From positions 14,427,001 through 14,491,000 of the forward strand of contig NC_058047.1 in the NCBI RefSeq assembly GCF_020085105.1: a DNA stretch of 64,000 bases, written 5' to 3'. A model generated the notes under the pieces. That model was not told the DNA's origin. It searched no databases and worked only from the letters and a program-made list of their open reading frames with translations. The position numbers and the translations under genes are program-made. The DNA comes from Siniperca chuatsi. Its lineage: Eukaryota > Chordata > Actinopteri > Centrarchiformes > Sinipercidae. Position 1 is the stretch's first letter. Every line of letters begins with the position of its first letter. Below are positions 38,201 to 48,500 of this stretch, one piece after another.

Positions 38201-41200
38201 TAATAAGCACACACACACTCAGCTATACACAAAGAGAGCCTTGTCCTCTCCATCCCAACAGACCAGCCACACCCAGACTATGATCTCATGCTGTATCCTT
38301 CAGCCTGTCTGGCCTCTAGCATCCCTGGAGGACAGGGTAGCAGCTCAGGCAAGAGATAGGCAAGCTCATTAGCACAATCAATTCCATAGCGTCCCATCCG
38401 CCACTACACTCACACTACACGGCACTCCGCTGGCTGTCATTCCAGCGACAGGAATTGAACTTTGTGAATGTGAAATCAATTGAAACCCCATGCTCCAATG
38501 ACAGACACTAAGCAAATGGGAACCTGCAGTACGAGTAACCCTATGCTTGAATTGTTCACTGAGAGCCTGCTGCTGCAAAAAAAAAGGGGGATTCATTTTT
38601 CAATAGCATGTTCTAAAGTCTCCTTGTGGAATTAAATGTAAGTATCGCCTCACAGAGGGGCAGTGCGTTAATATTTCATGCACATGCTTTCAGTCAGGCC
38701 AGTGCAATTCAGCTAAAAACAAAATCATGTAAAGGTTTCTACAAAGCCTTGAAACATCATGGCACATTCATCATATAAGCCAAACTGACTATTCCAGGAC
38801 ATGTGACATAACCAGAAACCATCTGTGTGAAACACGCCAACAATCTGCATCATTTTGAACCATTTTTCACAGCTGAGTCAAACCCTACTAAAAACTAGAT
38901 AATAACTAAGTGACCTATTCAGCGTAAGAGACGCCAGCAGAAAACTAATAACGGCACACTAAGCAAATATTATGGACATTGAAAATGACATCTCTTATCC
39001 CAACTAATTATCCCCTTTGCCAGCTTCAAACTATTAGTCTTTGAGCCAGCAGTGCAACACCAATCAGAACAAGAGACTTTAGCCACTGAGAGGATCCTAT
39101 TTCTTGCAGTGTCATCATTATCTAATCCCCACTGATTAAATATGTTCTAATATTCTCTATAAATGTATTAAATAGAAGATAAGACATGTCCATAAGAAAG
39201 GAAGAAAATAGTTTTCTTGCTTAATCCCGTTTTTGACCGGGTGACAATCCATAAACATAATCTCTTTATTCATGCATGAGGATCTTGTCGTCTGGGATTT
39301 GTGTGGTGATCTGTGACAAATGTCTGCTGGTGCTTAGCCAGTCAAATGCACACACAAACACAGGAAAAGAAACAAACACACAAATAAACACGACATACAG
39401 ACCCGCAGAGAGATTAATTTAGAAAAACCACAGAGAGAGACAAAAATAAACTTCTTGGAGGTGCGTCATTAAACATTACTCACCTTTGTGCCCCATCATG
39501 ACAGCGAGATGCAACGGTGTGTTTCCTGAAGAAGAGAAAAAAACCCCAGAATTTGTCAGCTGCTCTTTGATAATCAGAATAAGAGGCGAGAGTCTGTGAC
39601 AAGCACTGTGCCTCTAGGGCTGTCACACTCAGGGTGAATTAAATGTTTAAATTGGGAGGCAGATTCCACTAAATTCCAAATGATATGCTAAGTATATGCC
39701 TATTGTGTGTTCTCCTACCATGACAGGCAGTATTATAGTCTATTAACCTACTGCAACCCCAAAATAAGCTGCATTTAACTGACAGGGACATGGCTTGTTA
39801 ACAGACATAGAGTAAACTCTGAATGGTAAGAAATTCATTCAGGGAAAATAACATTTACGGTCAGCTGTGGAGAAGCACAGGTTTTCTTCCCAGGATGTGA
39901 AATGTGCCTCATAAGCACTGGAAAATCCCTCCAGAGGAAGCCAAACTGCCCCGTCAGCTCCTTCAGGCTTCTCTTCCAGGAGAAGAGCGGTGGGCAAGCA
40001 TCCAGAGTAAAGAGGGCCTGCCTTGTAGGAGCCCTGATGTTGTGATAAACTGCATAGGTAGGGCAGTGGCACGACTGAAGTCATTTTCTGGGCACACAAA
40101 GATGTTACAGGCCTGTGGTTACAGACACCAACAACCACGTCTCCAGTTCAAGTGTCCTTGGGTAAGACAGAACATCTACCTGCTCAGCTGCTGTAAAAGG
40201 CGCTGAAAAGATCAGTTCACCTGAATCGCAGTTCAGTTTCTTCTGCTGAAGTTTTTAGATATCCGTCTCTGAGATGTTTGCTGCCAACCCAATTCAATGG
40301 AGGTAAATGGAATTGTATTTGCATTACTCAAAGCATTGAAAAGTTTACATTTTAAAAACTCAGCAATGTGCCGTTCCAAAAAAAGTGTCAAGTAATCAAT
40401 TACACAAGTCATCAATTTTGATAATAAATGAACTGTTTTAAGTCAATCATCAAGCAAAAACTGCCAAAAATAAATGGTTCCATCTTCTCAAATGTCAGGA
40501 CATATTCTCTGAGATGTTACAGACATCGATTAATCAATAAAATAATAACTGTCAGATTAATCAGTAATAAAAATAATTGTTAGTTGCACCCCTATTACAC
40601 TGGACAACCTTAAAACACTGGAGCATAATACAATAATCTCTGAATGGTTTGATACAACTACTGGTAATGTTTTTTGTGATGTGGATGAAATGACCAATCA
40701 ATAATCACATAATTTAACATCATTATAACCATTAACTGCAAATTATACTTGCTATGCATGTGGCCAATGAATAGAACGAATAAAAAAGCGTTATTTCTTT
40801 GTTCTTATCCTAATGGCATTGTGTGACAGTCGGGCTTCGGACTGTATCCAGTGGAAACTGATGTGTGAGTGAACACACAAACTGCTGCCACGGAGCCATA
40901 CAAACCCTCAACAAGACGGGCGAAAGCTTTGAAAGAAATACAGGCTCAAGTTCCAAAACAGAGGCAAATGCCCTGTGCGACACCTTGTTGCATCTCACCA
41001 TGTCAGAGCTCTAATTTGAAGACAGACCACATTCCAGCGCTGACAGTGAGCACTAGTAACAAGCCATCGTTTGTCTAGGCACATGAACCGGAACAAAACC
41101 ATCTTGTCCCTTTGTCAGTTCATGGAGGGTTTTATTGGAAATTTTGGGGTTATCTGAGCGGACTTTGCCCTGCAGAAGAGGTGCTATCAGTCTCCCAAAG

Positions 41201-42017
41201 TCTTGCAAATATTCCCTAAATACATTGGACTCTTGGGTATGGACAGATTTCTATTAAGCATTTAACCAAAGATTGCTTATCTGAGAAGGTTTTTGTGACT
41301 AGTTCTGATTAATTAGAAATTTCAGTGCTGTAGGCTTGGGGAGGCATTAAAGCTTCTGATAAAATCAATCTTTCTTACACAATTTTTTTGTTCCGTTAAC
41401 TTGAAGACACTGGATTTGAAGACATTGTAGGGTATTGGAATCAAACTATTCCTCATTTTGGGAATCAGTTATCCAGGCCTTGGTAGGGAGAAGCCTCGCC
41501 TACTTCCAGTGCTGCTGGAGACTGATGGCCTATCAGCTAACTAAAACAAAGCTTCACTGGACCTTGGAATTGGTGGATCGTGATGGGTTTTGGGGATCCT
41601 GCCTTCAGGGCTACGAGATAAGCAGCTGGTAGACTCACCATGGACGTCTTTCTGGGCGATATTCTGCGTCCGTATGAGCGAAGACAGGCGTCGGACATCT
41701 CCTTTAAACACACATTCATGCACCGGAAAGTCCTGCCCGGTTTGGATAATGGGGTTTTTGTTGTTGTCATCGATGACATCCGATGTTGACAGTGTGTTGG
41801 TGTTAGCATTAATCTGCGACTGTTGGTTCTGCTGCTGCTGTGTGGATGAAGACTTGATTAACTTGTGATTACTGAAGATTTTACTCGCTCTGCTCTTGTT
41901 GTTCGTCTTGGAGGCGGTGAACGTCCCGGTTGCAGCCTCCTCGTCCGGCTCCAGTAAATCCTCGTCCTTGCTCGGCCTCTGGTCCTTGCGCAGGGAGCGG
42001 ATCTTCTCTCCGGTCAT
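14682..42017 (-). CDS. ankrd13c: ANKRD13C, ankyrin repeat domain protein 13C, 524 aa, 13 coding exons
   Basis: Coding exons in transcript order: 42017-41639, 39525-39484, 33194-33090, 27270-27185, 25770-25725, 24635-24569, 23116-22972, 21263-21132, 20119-19958, 16259-16180, 15678-15580, 15093-14993, 14812-14682 (1575 nt, all phases close). The N-terminus MTGEKIRSLRKDQRPSKDED matches mammalian ANKRD13C. Residues 58-75 are Gln/Asn-rich. Ankyrin repeats run from about 98 to 190 (HECVFKGDVRRLSSLIRTQN; GNTPLHLAVMMGHKECAHLL; GWSPLAEAISYGDRQM). The ANKRD13-family GPCR-chaperone domain follows (LETRS-type motifs such as FYLELHWDFQSWVPLLSRIL, IDFTDMKCQRGDLSFIFNG, AQTGWLFREDKTERVGNF), ending PNDYKEDPSRFPDL. 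The family protein sits on the cytosolic face of the ER and regulates biogenesis and exit of some GPCRs. The intron after exon 24635-24569 has a GC donor, and the exon at 23116-22972 has a TG-repeat 3' splice site. Human is 541 aa; the difference is in the variable N-terminal region. Confidence 0.97.
16610..16622 (+). promoter_or_regulatory. CTCF-like core CCACTAGAGGGCC
   Basis: It matches 12 of 13 positions of CCASYAGRKGGCR, in the ankrd13c intron 16260-19957. Such cores are frequent in teleost repeats, so occupancy is uncertain. Confidence 0.35.
17343..17640. other. GC-rich intronic patch, possible regulatory element
   Basis: An island richer in G+C than the surrounding intron (GCGGGCCGCGGCC at 17358-17370, several CACGTG-like motifs). 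A homology frame could not be recognised on either strand. It could be an enhancer or a degenerate repeat. Confidence 0.2.
18031..18043 (+). promoter_or_regulatory. CTCF-like core CCACTAGGTGGCA
   Basis: All 13 positions match the CTCF core CCASYAGRKGGCR. It lies in ankrd13c intron 16260-19957, in the same orientation as the site at 16610. Confidence 0.4.
18730..19470. repeat. Inverted-repeat element with internal (GA)n tract
   Basis: The left part carries CCAGAGGAACCAGGGACTAA and the right part carries TTAGTCCCTATGGTTCCACA, which is complementary to it in large part. A (GA)n tract occupies 19014-19041. This resembles an abundant teleost MITE class. Exact ends and target duplications were not found. 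Confidence 0.45.
21865..22497 (+). mobile_element. 5'-truncated non-LTR retrotransposon (LINE) 3' end
   Basis: A plus-strand frame from 21865 to the stop at 22015-22017 encodes a typical LINE ORF2 C-terminus (FLDSVSHPLHDVLVKQ, TTERHRKSFLPVAIKLFNSS). A 3' UTR of about 460 nt follows and ends with GGGGATCAATAAAGTATTTC and a (GATTCT)n tail at about 22479-22497, a common teleost LINE ending. It lies in an ankrd13c intron in the opposite orientation to the gene and is a decayed fragment. Confidence 0.75.
22625..22890. repeat. Dispersed 'aatcaattaatcg' repeat copy
   Basis: It contains GGCTAAAACGATTAAACAA, ATAATCAATTAATCG and GAGTCATTTTTCAAGCAAAA, which also occur in the copies at 37441-37785 and 40385-40600. 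Confidence 0.5.
23125..23229. repeat. ankrd13c: (AC)n microsatellite forming the 3' end of an ankrd13c intron
   Basis: About 105 bp of nearly pure AC on the plus strand, TG on the transcribed strand, ends nine bases before the start of the ankrd13c exon 23116-22972 (transcript reading ...TGTGTATGTATAG/A). It replaces the usual pyrimidine tract. The nearest branch-point-like CTAAAC lies beyond the repeat, around 23236-23242. Confidence 0.9.
24567..24569 (-). other. ankrd13c: GC-AG splice donor in ankrd13c
   Basis: The exon 24635-24569 ends AACATCAG followed by GCAAGT. Frame with the next exon (AG|A, Arg, then Leu-Asp-Thr-Thr) requires this boundary. No GT donor nearby keeps the frame. The surrounding consensus CAG/GCAAGT is the classic strong GC donor. 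Confidence 0.85.
26133..26178 (+). promoter_or_regulatory. CRE plus TATA-like pair inside an ankrd13c intron
   Basis: A full palindromic CRE (TGACGTCA) near 26133-26140 is followed about 35 bp later by CTATATAA. The arrangement is promoter-like on the plus strand. The only open frame downstream (26190-26408, 72 aa) is unrecognised. No independent support. Confidence 0.2.
26830..26853. repeat. (GT)n microsatellite
   Basis: Twelve uninterrupted GT units in the ankrd13c intron 25771-27184. Confidence 0.9.
27271..32305. other. Gene-free part of a 5.8-kb ankrd13c intron
   Basis: I see no coding exon, RNA gene or clear repeat in this stretch of the intron between exons 33194-33090 and 27270-27185. 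Short open frames occur at chance frequency. A few AT-rich homeodomain-type motifs (CATTAATGA around 29070-29115) may be conserved noncoding DNA, but this cannot be judged from one sequence. Confidence 0.5.
32306..33011. mobile_element. TIR element (non-autonomous DNA transposon) split by a LINE
   Basis: The left end GCCTCATTTCCACTTCATGG and the reverse complement of the right end GCCTCATTTCCACTGCATGG differ at one position, and both continue as TAC. The host element consists of 32306-32440 and 32961-33011. The LINE fragment at 32441-32945 interrupts it. No transposase frame is present. Confidence 0.7.
32426..32960 (+). mobile_element. 5'-truncated LINE-1/Tx1-like insertion with 15-bp target-site duplications
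   Basis: The 15-mer GATGGTAGCTTGGCT occurs at 32426-32440 and again at 32946-32960. Between them lie 505 bp that end in an A-rich tail (about 32907-32945). A plus-strand frame in the body reads like an L1-type ORF2 C-terminus (MITRLWALGCLSVKRLILLN). The duplications, A tail and 5' truncation are standard hallmarks of target-primed reverse transcription. It lies inside the TIR element 32306-33011 in an ankrd13c intron. Confidence 0.8.
33195..35700. other. Gene-free part of a 6.3-kb ankrd13c intron
   Basis: No exon, RNA gene or identifiable mobile element was seen in this stretch between exons 39525-39484 and 33194-33090. Base composition is ordinary. Confidence 0.5.
35703..35764. repeat. Perfect 62-bp palindrome, zero spacer
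   Basis: The left arm 35703-35733 (CCTGGGCTCGGAGACGGAGC then AGCTAATAACA without its shared bases) is the exact reverse complement of 35734-35764, 31 bp per arm with no loop. Pairing breaks at 35702/35765. The centre is AACATGTT. The arms are GC-rich outside and AT-rich at the centre, so a cruciform is plausible. It matches no repeat family I recognise. Confidence 0.95.
35899..36290. repeat. Dispersed 'ctgcaactaacaattaattaa' repeat, interrupted by a SINE
   Basis: It starts AGGGCTGCAACTAACAATT and ends with CTAATCGATTAATTGACTC, as in other copies of this abundant teleost repeat. A tRNA-derived SINE occupies the middle. Confidence 0.6.
36062..36229 (+). mobile_element. tRNA-derived SINE fragment
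   Basis: It carries a pol III B-box-like GGTTCACGTCC at 36106-36116, followed by GTTGCATGTCATTCCCTATC and CATCTCTCTACTGCCAGCTA, and then AGGCATG. This is the body of a common teleost SINE. Possible 8-bp flanking duplications AAAAGCTG lie at 36044-36051 and 36230-36237. Confidence 0.6.
37441..37785. repeat. Dispersed 'gattaatcgat' repeat copy
   Basis: It begins CTAGAGCTGAAACGACTAGT and ends GCAGATTAATCGATGATG, with internal AGTCATTTTTAAAACCAAAAA, the same architecture as the copies at 22625 and 40385. Confidence 0.55.
37786..39483. other. Gene-free end of the ankrd13c intron
   Basis: No exon or repeat with clear ends was recognised between the repeat ending near 37785 and the exon at 39484-39525. 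Confidence 0.45.
40090..40200. repeat. SINE-like fragment
   Basis: Contains CAGTTCAAGTGTCCTTGGGT followed by AAGACAGAAC, close to a phrase found in abundant teleost SINE-type repeats. Ends are unclear. Confidence 0.3.
40385..40600. repeat. Dispersed 'gattaatcaataaaa' repeat copy
   Basis: Includes AGTCAATCATCAAGCAAAAA, CATCGATTAATCAATAAAAT and ATTGTTAGTTGCACCCCTA, the right end of the repeat seen also at 35899. Confidence 0.55.
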
Positions 42018-42360
42018 TTTCTAAACAGTCGACGCTAACGGAGCAGAGGGTGTCGTCGCTGACGATGACCCTCCCGGCGAACTGATGCGATCCGCCAGTT
42101 GGGAGTCTTCACGCAAACACTGTAAATTGCACAACATGAAAACACTTAACCCTCCACCGGACAGGCAAAAACGGCCGTTTGTTCTAAGACGAACAAGTAG
42201 CAGCTCCCGTTCACCGGTTTACTATGAAAACAAACAGTTCGCTCTCCTCCTAACGTCCAAAACTGTCGTTAGTTGCTGCACAGCATAAGCGGCTCCAGTT
42301 GACTAGTACGGAAGATTCGTATGTCTTCCGCCTCGTAATATCGCGAGAGTTCAGGAAGGT
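42018..42360 (-). promoter_or_regulatory. ankrd13c: ankrd13c promoter and 5' UTR region
   Basis: CpG-richer sequence immediately upstream of the ankrd13c ATG (42017-42015, minus). The minus strand carries TCTCGCGATA at 42349-42340, close to the TCTCGCGAGA core-promoter element of TATA-less genes. No TATA box is seen. Confidence 0.5.
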
Positions 42361-42421
42361 TACTAACGGTCACTAGCTAATACTTATTTCTTCAATACAT
42401 TTCTATCCAATACACGACACA

Positions 42422-43358
42422 CAGTGGTGGAAAGTAACGAAGTATATTTACTCAAGGACTGTACTTAACTACAACTATAGTTACTATAGTAGTAACTTGC
42501 TATAGTTGCTATAGTAACGATAGCACTTTTCTTAACAATGTTACAAAGTGCTTTACAACAAGGAAATAAAACCAGACAAGGCAGATAAAATGAGAATAAG
42601 TCCAAAGAACATGAGCAAGGAGGAAGTAAAAACAATAGAATGAATAAGTTCAAATAAATACGAATATGTAGTAAAAACAATAAAGGACATATCAAACATT
42701 TCCAAAAGCTTTCACAAAGAGAAAGGTTTTAAGAAGAGATTCAAAAGAGGCTAGAGACTTCGTGTGTCTAAGTTCAGTAGGTAAAGAGTTTGTTAGTGCG
42801 GGGGCTCTAATAGCTTAAACCCTTTGTCACAAACTGAGACCTGGGAGTATCCATCCAACCATCCAACAGTATAGAAAAACAGATCAAACTAGCTCCACTT
42901 CAACCAGCTACGACATTAAAATTCTGCTTCAAAAATAATAATACATTTGGTCCCTTTCAGGGTGCAATAATGTAACACTCTGAAAGGGGCCATTCTGCAT
43001 AATGAATACTTTTACTTGTCACAATCAGCTTTATTGGCCAAGTATGTGTGCACAAACAAGGAATTTGAATCCAGTTTTTTGTTGCTGTCAAACTTACACA
43101 CAGTTCCAAGAACAATTTTCAGGAAGATAGATAGAAATATAGACACAGCTAAAAACAAGGACAACAAAGCTGAACAAAGATAGGTCAAATAAACATGTAA
43201 TTGTACTCTACATACAGTAGGTGAAAATAATCCTTTTACATGTTTCTGATAATACTTCTGTACTTTTCAGTCAAATTCTGAATGCAGTTATTTTACTTTA
43301 CTTTGTGGTATTGCAACTTTTATTTAAATGAAGGATCTGAATACTTCTTCCACTACTG
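42422..43358. mobile_element. MITE with CAGTGGTGGAA ends, carrying inserted repeats
   Basis: The left end CAGTGGTGGAAAGTAACGAA and the right end CTTCTTCCACTACTG (reverse complement CAGTAGTGGAAGAAG) are inverted repeats. The interior contains a LINE-tail-like insertion in minus orientation (TCAGCTTTATTGGCCAAGTA, 43024-43200). A 12-bp imperfect inverted repeat (GGTCCCTTTCAG/CTGAAAGGGGCC) lies at about 42950-42992. Target duplications were not found. Confidence 0.5.
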
Positions 43359-43385
43359 ACTGTTTATAGACAGGCTATGGGTAGA

Positions 43386-43919
43386 CAATGGTGGAAGAAG
43401 TATTACTACAGTAAAAGTACATAAGTATCATCAATAAAATATACTTAAAACTAAAAGTACTTGTTATGCAGAAAATGCATCTGTGAGTTTTATATATCAC
43501 ATTATTGAATTGTTAATACTAATGCATTAATGTGTAAGTAGCATTTCAGTGTTTAACTGGTTGGAGTGCAGCTTATTTTAACTATTTCATATACTGAGGT
43601 GAGGGTTTTTATTCTTATCATTCACTTAAATGAAATGAATATCACGCTGTAAAAATACTCCATTACCAGTAAAATTCCTGGATTTATGACAAAACTTAAA
43701 AGTACAAGTACAGTACAAGTATTATTATCAAAATGTACTTAAAGTATCAAAATGTGAATTCCAGTTATACAATAAATGTGGTGGAGTAAAAAGTAGAATA
43801 AATCCCTCTGAAAGTAGAAGTGCAAAGTAGCATAAAATGACAATACTAAAGTAAAGTACTTAAAAACTACATCTAAGTACACTACTTGAGTAAATGTACT
43901 TAGCTACTTTCAACTACTG
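43386..43919. mobile_element. Second MITE of the same family
   Basis: The left end CAATGGTGGAAGAAGTATTA pairs with the right end AGCTACTTTCAACTACTG. The interior has many AAAGTACAAGTA-type short repeats, AAAAATACTCCATTACCAGT and ACTTGAGTAAATGTACTTAG, characteristic of this teleost family. Confidence 0.6.
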
Positions 43920-45320
43920 TTATCAGTATACTGTATACTTTATTGTACTGTACCGGACTACTAGTACTATTACTTCAACTACAACTAACAATCTTAAAGT
44001 CTTGTGGATTCAAACCCTATTAGAAGACGCCTACTGATGTGAATATCTTTTCTCTCAGACATTCACTTTTAAGAGCAGAACGTACAATACATTGCACCAG
44101 CGCCTGAGGAAAATATGAGAAAGAAGGATAAAAGTTATAAAATTGATCATAAGTGACACCAGCAGCAGCCCCAGACACACAGATGGTTAATTATTTCCAG
44201 TCCTCTTGTTGACTTCAGTGTATAGTCAGACAACATAAATAAACATTATGGCCTTCTAATATCCTCCAGTTTATCATTTTGTTCTCAATTAAACTTATAT
44301 GTAATAAAACATCTCCATTCATTATATATTATATTATATATATTATGTAACTACAACTATAAAGTATATATTGTTTTTCTTCTGCTTATTATTATATCTT
44401 AATCAATGCATGCTTAATCTAGCACCATTGTACAGTGCACAATATTATGTACTTGCACAACAAATGCACAGTGCATTACTGTGGATCATTGTAGGCTGTA
44501 TATTCAGTATTAGGCTTGAAGCAGGCCCCTGTTTTTATTTCACCCTCTATACAAACTTTTACTTTGGTTGATTGTTGATTATTTATGGATTTTGTATTTG
44601 TTTTCTTACCCACATCACTGAATGATCTCTTCTTATCTGTTTCATGATTTATGTGGTTTGGCTTTGCTATCTATCTGTTTATCAGTTCAATATGCTTTAT
44701 TGGCGTGTAACAAAGACAATATTGCCAAAGCATAAAGTAATAATGAGAATAAAAAGAAAAAGGTACAATTCATAAAATCAAGAAACTTATTATTTTTTAT
44801 TTATCTATCTTGGTTGTATTTTTCAGGGACACACTGTAGGACGGACTCAGTGACACCTGTAGTACTCAAACCAGTTACGTTTTAACTGGAGCATCAACCT
44901 GGTGAAGCAGACCAGACTTGTGGTGATATCACTGGGTCAGTGCAGAGCACTTCCCCCCCCTATGGCTCGAGAATGGAAACACAGCTACAGGTATCTGCTG
45001 TGAGTGCCACGAGGAACACAAATGCACGGCATTCAATGTATCATTTCACAACTACATCTGCTATGGTGTTAGTTTATATAGAAATAATGTGAATTACAAG
45101 GAAGTCTAGATGCTGCTCCTTCTTTTTAGTTAATTGGACTTTACAGAGCTACATTTATTATAATTTTAACATTGTTTTCACGGCGTTTCTAAAAAAAAAT
45201 CTGAGTGCTAAATTCAGTAGAACCAAACCGGTTAAGTAAATCTGTAATACAATGAGACAAAAACTGTAAAAAGGTGTAACCTCCCTGACTCAAGTTATAG
45301 CAAACGTTACATCAGTGCGC
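43920..45320. other. Intergenic sequence between ankrd13c and cth
   Basis: No coding signal is seen. A LINE-tail-like fragment in minus orientation (ATATGCTTTATTGGCGTGTA, TTGCCAAAGCATAAAGTAAT) lies at 44688-44790. Otherwise AT-rich unique-looking DNA. Confidence 0.45.
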
Positions 45321-45324
45321 ACAC

Positions 45325-45326
<2 letters not shown>

Positions 45327-45377
<51 letters not shown>
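45327..45377. repeat. cth: (CA)n microsatellite 205 bp upstream of the cth start
   Basis: About 25 uninterrupted CA units in the proximal cth promoter. Pure CA/TG tracts of this length can adopt Z-DNA and are length-polymorphic. Confidence 0.9.
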
Positions 45378-45379
<2 letters not shown>

Positions 45380-45581
45380 CGAACGCAAACAACGTGCATG
45401 GTCACATGAGTGGGACGCCCCTGCTGAACAACCAATCAGTGCTTCCGCGTGTTGATGAGCGCTGATTGGCTCGCGGGGGAGAAGCGCATCGTACATCGAC
45501 ATTAAATGGTTTTCCCCTTTGCATCGGTAATGCATACTCATCCTAAAATCACTTTGGTTCACGGCTGGGGAGCGCATTGTC
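45378..45581 (+). promoter_or_regulatory. cth: cth proximal promoter with paired CCAAT boxes
   Basis: CCAAT lies within ACCAATCAG at 45431-45439 and an inverted copy within GATTGGC at 45463-45469, 32 bp apart, in CpG-richer sequence. TTTGCATCG at 45518-45526 is one base from the C/EBP-ATF response element on the minus strand, and mammalian CTH is a known ATF4 target. No TATA box is apparent. Motifs are seen; function is inferred. Confidence 0.45.
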
Positions 45582-48500
45582 ATGGAGCAAAATCACAAAC
45601 AAGACGAGCAGAGCGACGTGTTCGCCGTCTTCAGCCCGGCGTTTAAATCGTTCGCCACAGAGGCAATTCACGTCGGTCAGGAGCCGGAGCAATGGAAATC
45701 GATGGCTGTAGTGCCGCCGATTTCTCTTTCTACCACGTTCAAGCAGAGCGAACCAGGAAACCACGCCGTAAGTAGCCCGATATGCCTTGGTTATTTAAGG
45801 CGGGGGTGAAGAGGAGAACGATTCGGTGGTAGGCACGTGCGTGAAGCAGACGCTGTTCAGCGTCACGCACGAGGACTTAAGTGAGCTATAAATTAATATT
45901 GAGTTACTGGGTTTTGTTTTAAGATATTTGACACATAGAAACGCGTTGTGAGTAAAGATAAACTCTCATTAGACTGTAGACTATATTTTATGTTGTATCA
46001 GAATATACTTTCAAGACATAATCAGTACTGTCTGAATCGCTCTGTTGCCCTGTGGATGGATGAATAGATGGATGGATAGATATAGGACTTTATTAAAGCA
46101 GCCAAATCACACATGAATCACTAAACAAAACAACATAAAGACACACAAAGTAAATCTATACACAGCGATTGTGCCTGGTAATATTCTGTATGTGGTCAGA
46201 AGTGGAAGTTGACCACACCAGTGTCCTGACGTGATATAGCAAGGTGTTTCATTGGAATTGCATAGATGATTATTGGGAATAACTATACAGAGACTATCTA
46301 TCTATTTAGCTATATATCAATACAGATAAGTTATGTACAGGTATGTAAAATATAGAAATGTATGTACAGTATGTTATGAGCAAAATAAACAATAATGTGT
46401 TTTATTTTTTACTTTTTCTGTCTATCCTGTGTGAGTGAGTGACTGTACACGTGTCATACCCCTGTACTAACTGTTGAATGTAAAACAAATGACCACATTC
46501 ATGGGTGTTCCTCTGCTTCCTCAGTCAAAAGTGAATCTATCTTACATCATCCCTCCCCAGTCTTAAGAGAGACTGCGTAACACCCCCAGTGAAACCAGCC
46601 TTACTACCTTATTTTGGCTGTCGTTTAAATAGTACAGTTTGCTGCAAGCAAAGTTGACTTTTACAACTGCCATTTGTCTTTGTCAATGATTATACTGTAG
46701 GTTAGTCATGGTCTGGTTTACAGATTACAAGTTTGGAAGTAGGCCTACCATTGTTACAATCTCATGCACACATCACATAAAAAGAATGAGAGCAGAGGTC
46801 ATTTAGAGTTTCTCATGTCTATTTTTCATTTAAAAGACACAATGCATTTAAGAGGGGAATGAATGGTCTTTAATGTTTCCCAGTTTTAAGACTAATCTCA
46901 AGGCATTAACAGCTAAAACAGCATCCTCAATGAAATGTTCAAACTAAAAGAAATAACCCAGACCCACCACTCACGCTGATCTACTGACCTCTTCCATTTC
47001 ACATGGATTAGAAAGTTTAGAATACCTATTTTATCTTTTCTTTCAAACCAGAGTGAACTTGTCAGTTTAGAACAGTTACTACTATCTACTGCATATTTAC
47101 AGATGGCCTTATTCGCAGAGAGACGACTACACAAACCCTCTGTTCAAGGCCATTCGAGCTCCAAGTATGACTGAAGGCAACAGCCTCCATTGTTCATATA
47201 ATTTATCCAAATATATGTTTTGTTTTACTGTTATGTGTGTTGGAAAGTGTATAGCCTTCTTCATTTGTACTCCATGACAAACCTCCTTCAGAAGTGCTAA
47301 GTACTTCCACTTTTATAGAATCCAAAAACTGCTTTAAATTGTTTAAACTCTCTCTCTATATGTTTCTCATATAAACAGCAAAAATTATGAATGCTCCAGC
47401 GTGTACACAAACTTCTAGTTTAGGAAATATTTTCTACATTCATTTAAACCAGAACAATGTTTTAGTGTTCTCCCACCAATGAGCTCATATAACAGTTGTC
47501 TCTATGCAGCAGTGAAGCTGTAAATTACTGGGTGGGGTCTTTTCTCACCTTGTACCCTGTGATTTTAAACAGACATGCATGTGTAATCTCTTAACTCACA
47601 ATAAATGGTTTGTAAATGGTGTAACGTAAACCCTGTCGTTATCTGTTCGTGAGAGTGGCAAGCCAATACAAGTGTTGTGCTGTTAAACCTTGCCACCCAG
47701 CTGAGTTTTTAAAGGTGATAAAGAAGTTATGATGCATTAAGACATTTTCATTGTTCTAGTCCTGCTGGGCATGAAACCTCAAATTTATTAATGCACACTA
47801 GTGTTTGGGCAACCTGTCTGCCTGACTGCTTCCTCTTATTATTTGAACTCAGTATATTATTGTAAATGTTGAGTTTGGTGACTGAAATGTCTTATAATTG
47901 TGTTTTTATGTAGGGGTTTGAATACAGCCGGAGTGGAAACCCTACAAGAAACTGTCTTGAGAAGGCTGTGGCTGCTTTGGATGGAGCAAAGTATTGTAAG
48001 TTAGACTATTATAACAAGCGCTCACATAATCATGGCAGGCATACTGCAACAGAGGCAGGAAGTATTTAACAACATTGTATTTAACAAAGGAGATAATCAA
48101 TCTTAATGGATGAAATGTATGCAAACTGCAGCCTCTGTTTCCTCTGACGACTTTTGTGCTTTTCCACTGCAGGCATTGCTCTTGCCTCCGGGCTGGCAGC
48201 CACAGTCACCATCACTCACATGCTCAAGGCAGGTGATGGGATCGTCTGCATGGATGACGTCTACGGAGGTAAGAAACCTGTAACTTGGACAAGTGTGTCG
48301 GGGGAAATAAAATGATGCAACATTACTCACTTGGTTTTGTACTGTGAGTTTTTTGGGTTTTTTTGGAAATGTTAATTTAGTTTCACTTCTCAATTGCAAG
48401 GCACAAATCGCTACTTTCAAAGAATTGCCACTGAAGTTGGTCTGGAGGTGTCTTTTGCTGACTGTACAAAACCAGAGAGGCTGAAGGCTGCTCTGAAGGC

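Noticed and set aside
39839..40206. Overlapping 99-100 codon frames on both strands
   Set aside because: They lie between ankrd13c exons in sequence with a SINE-like fragment; no protein similarity.
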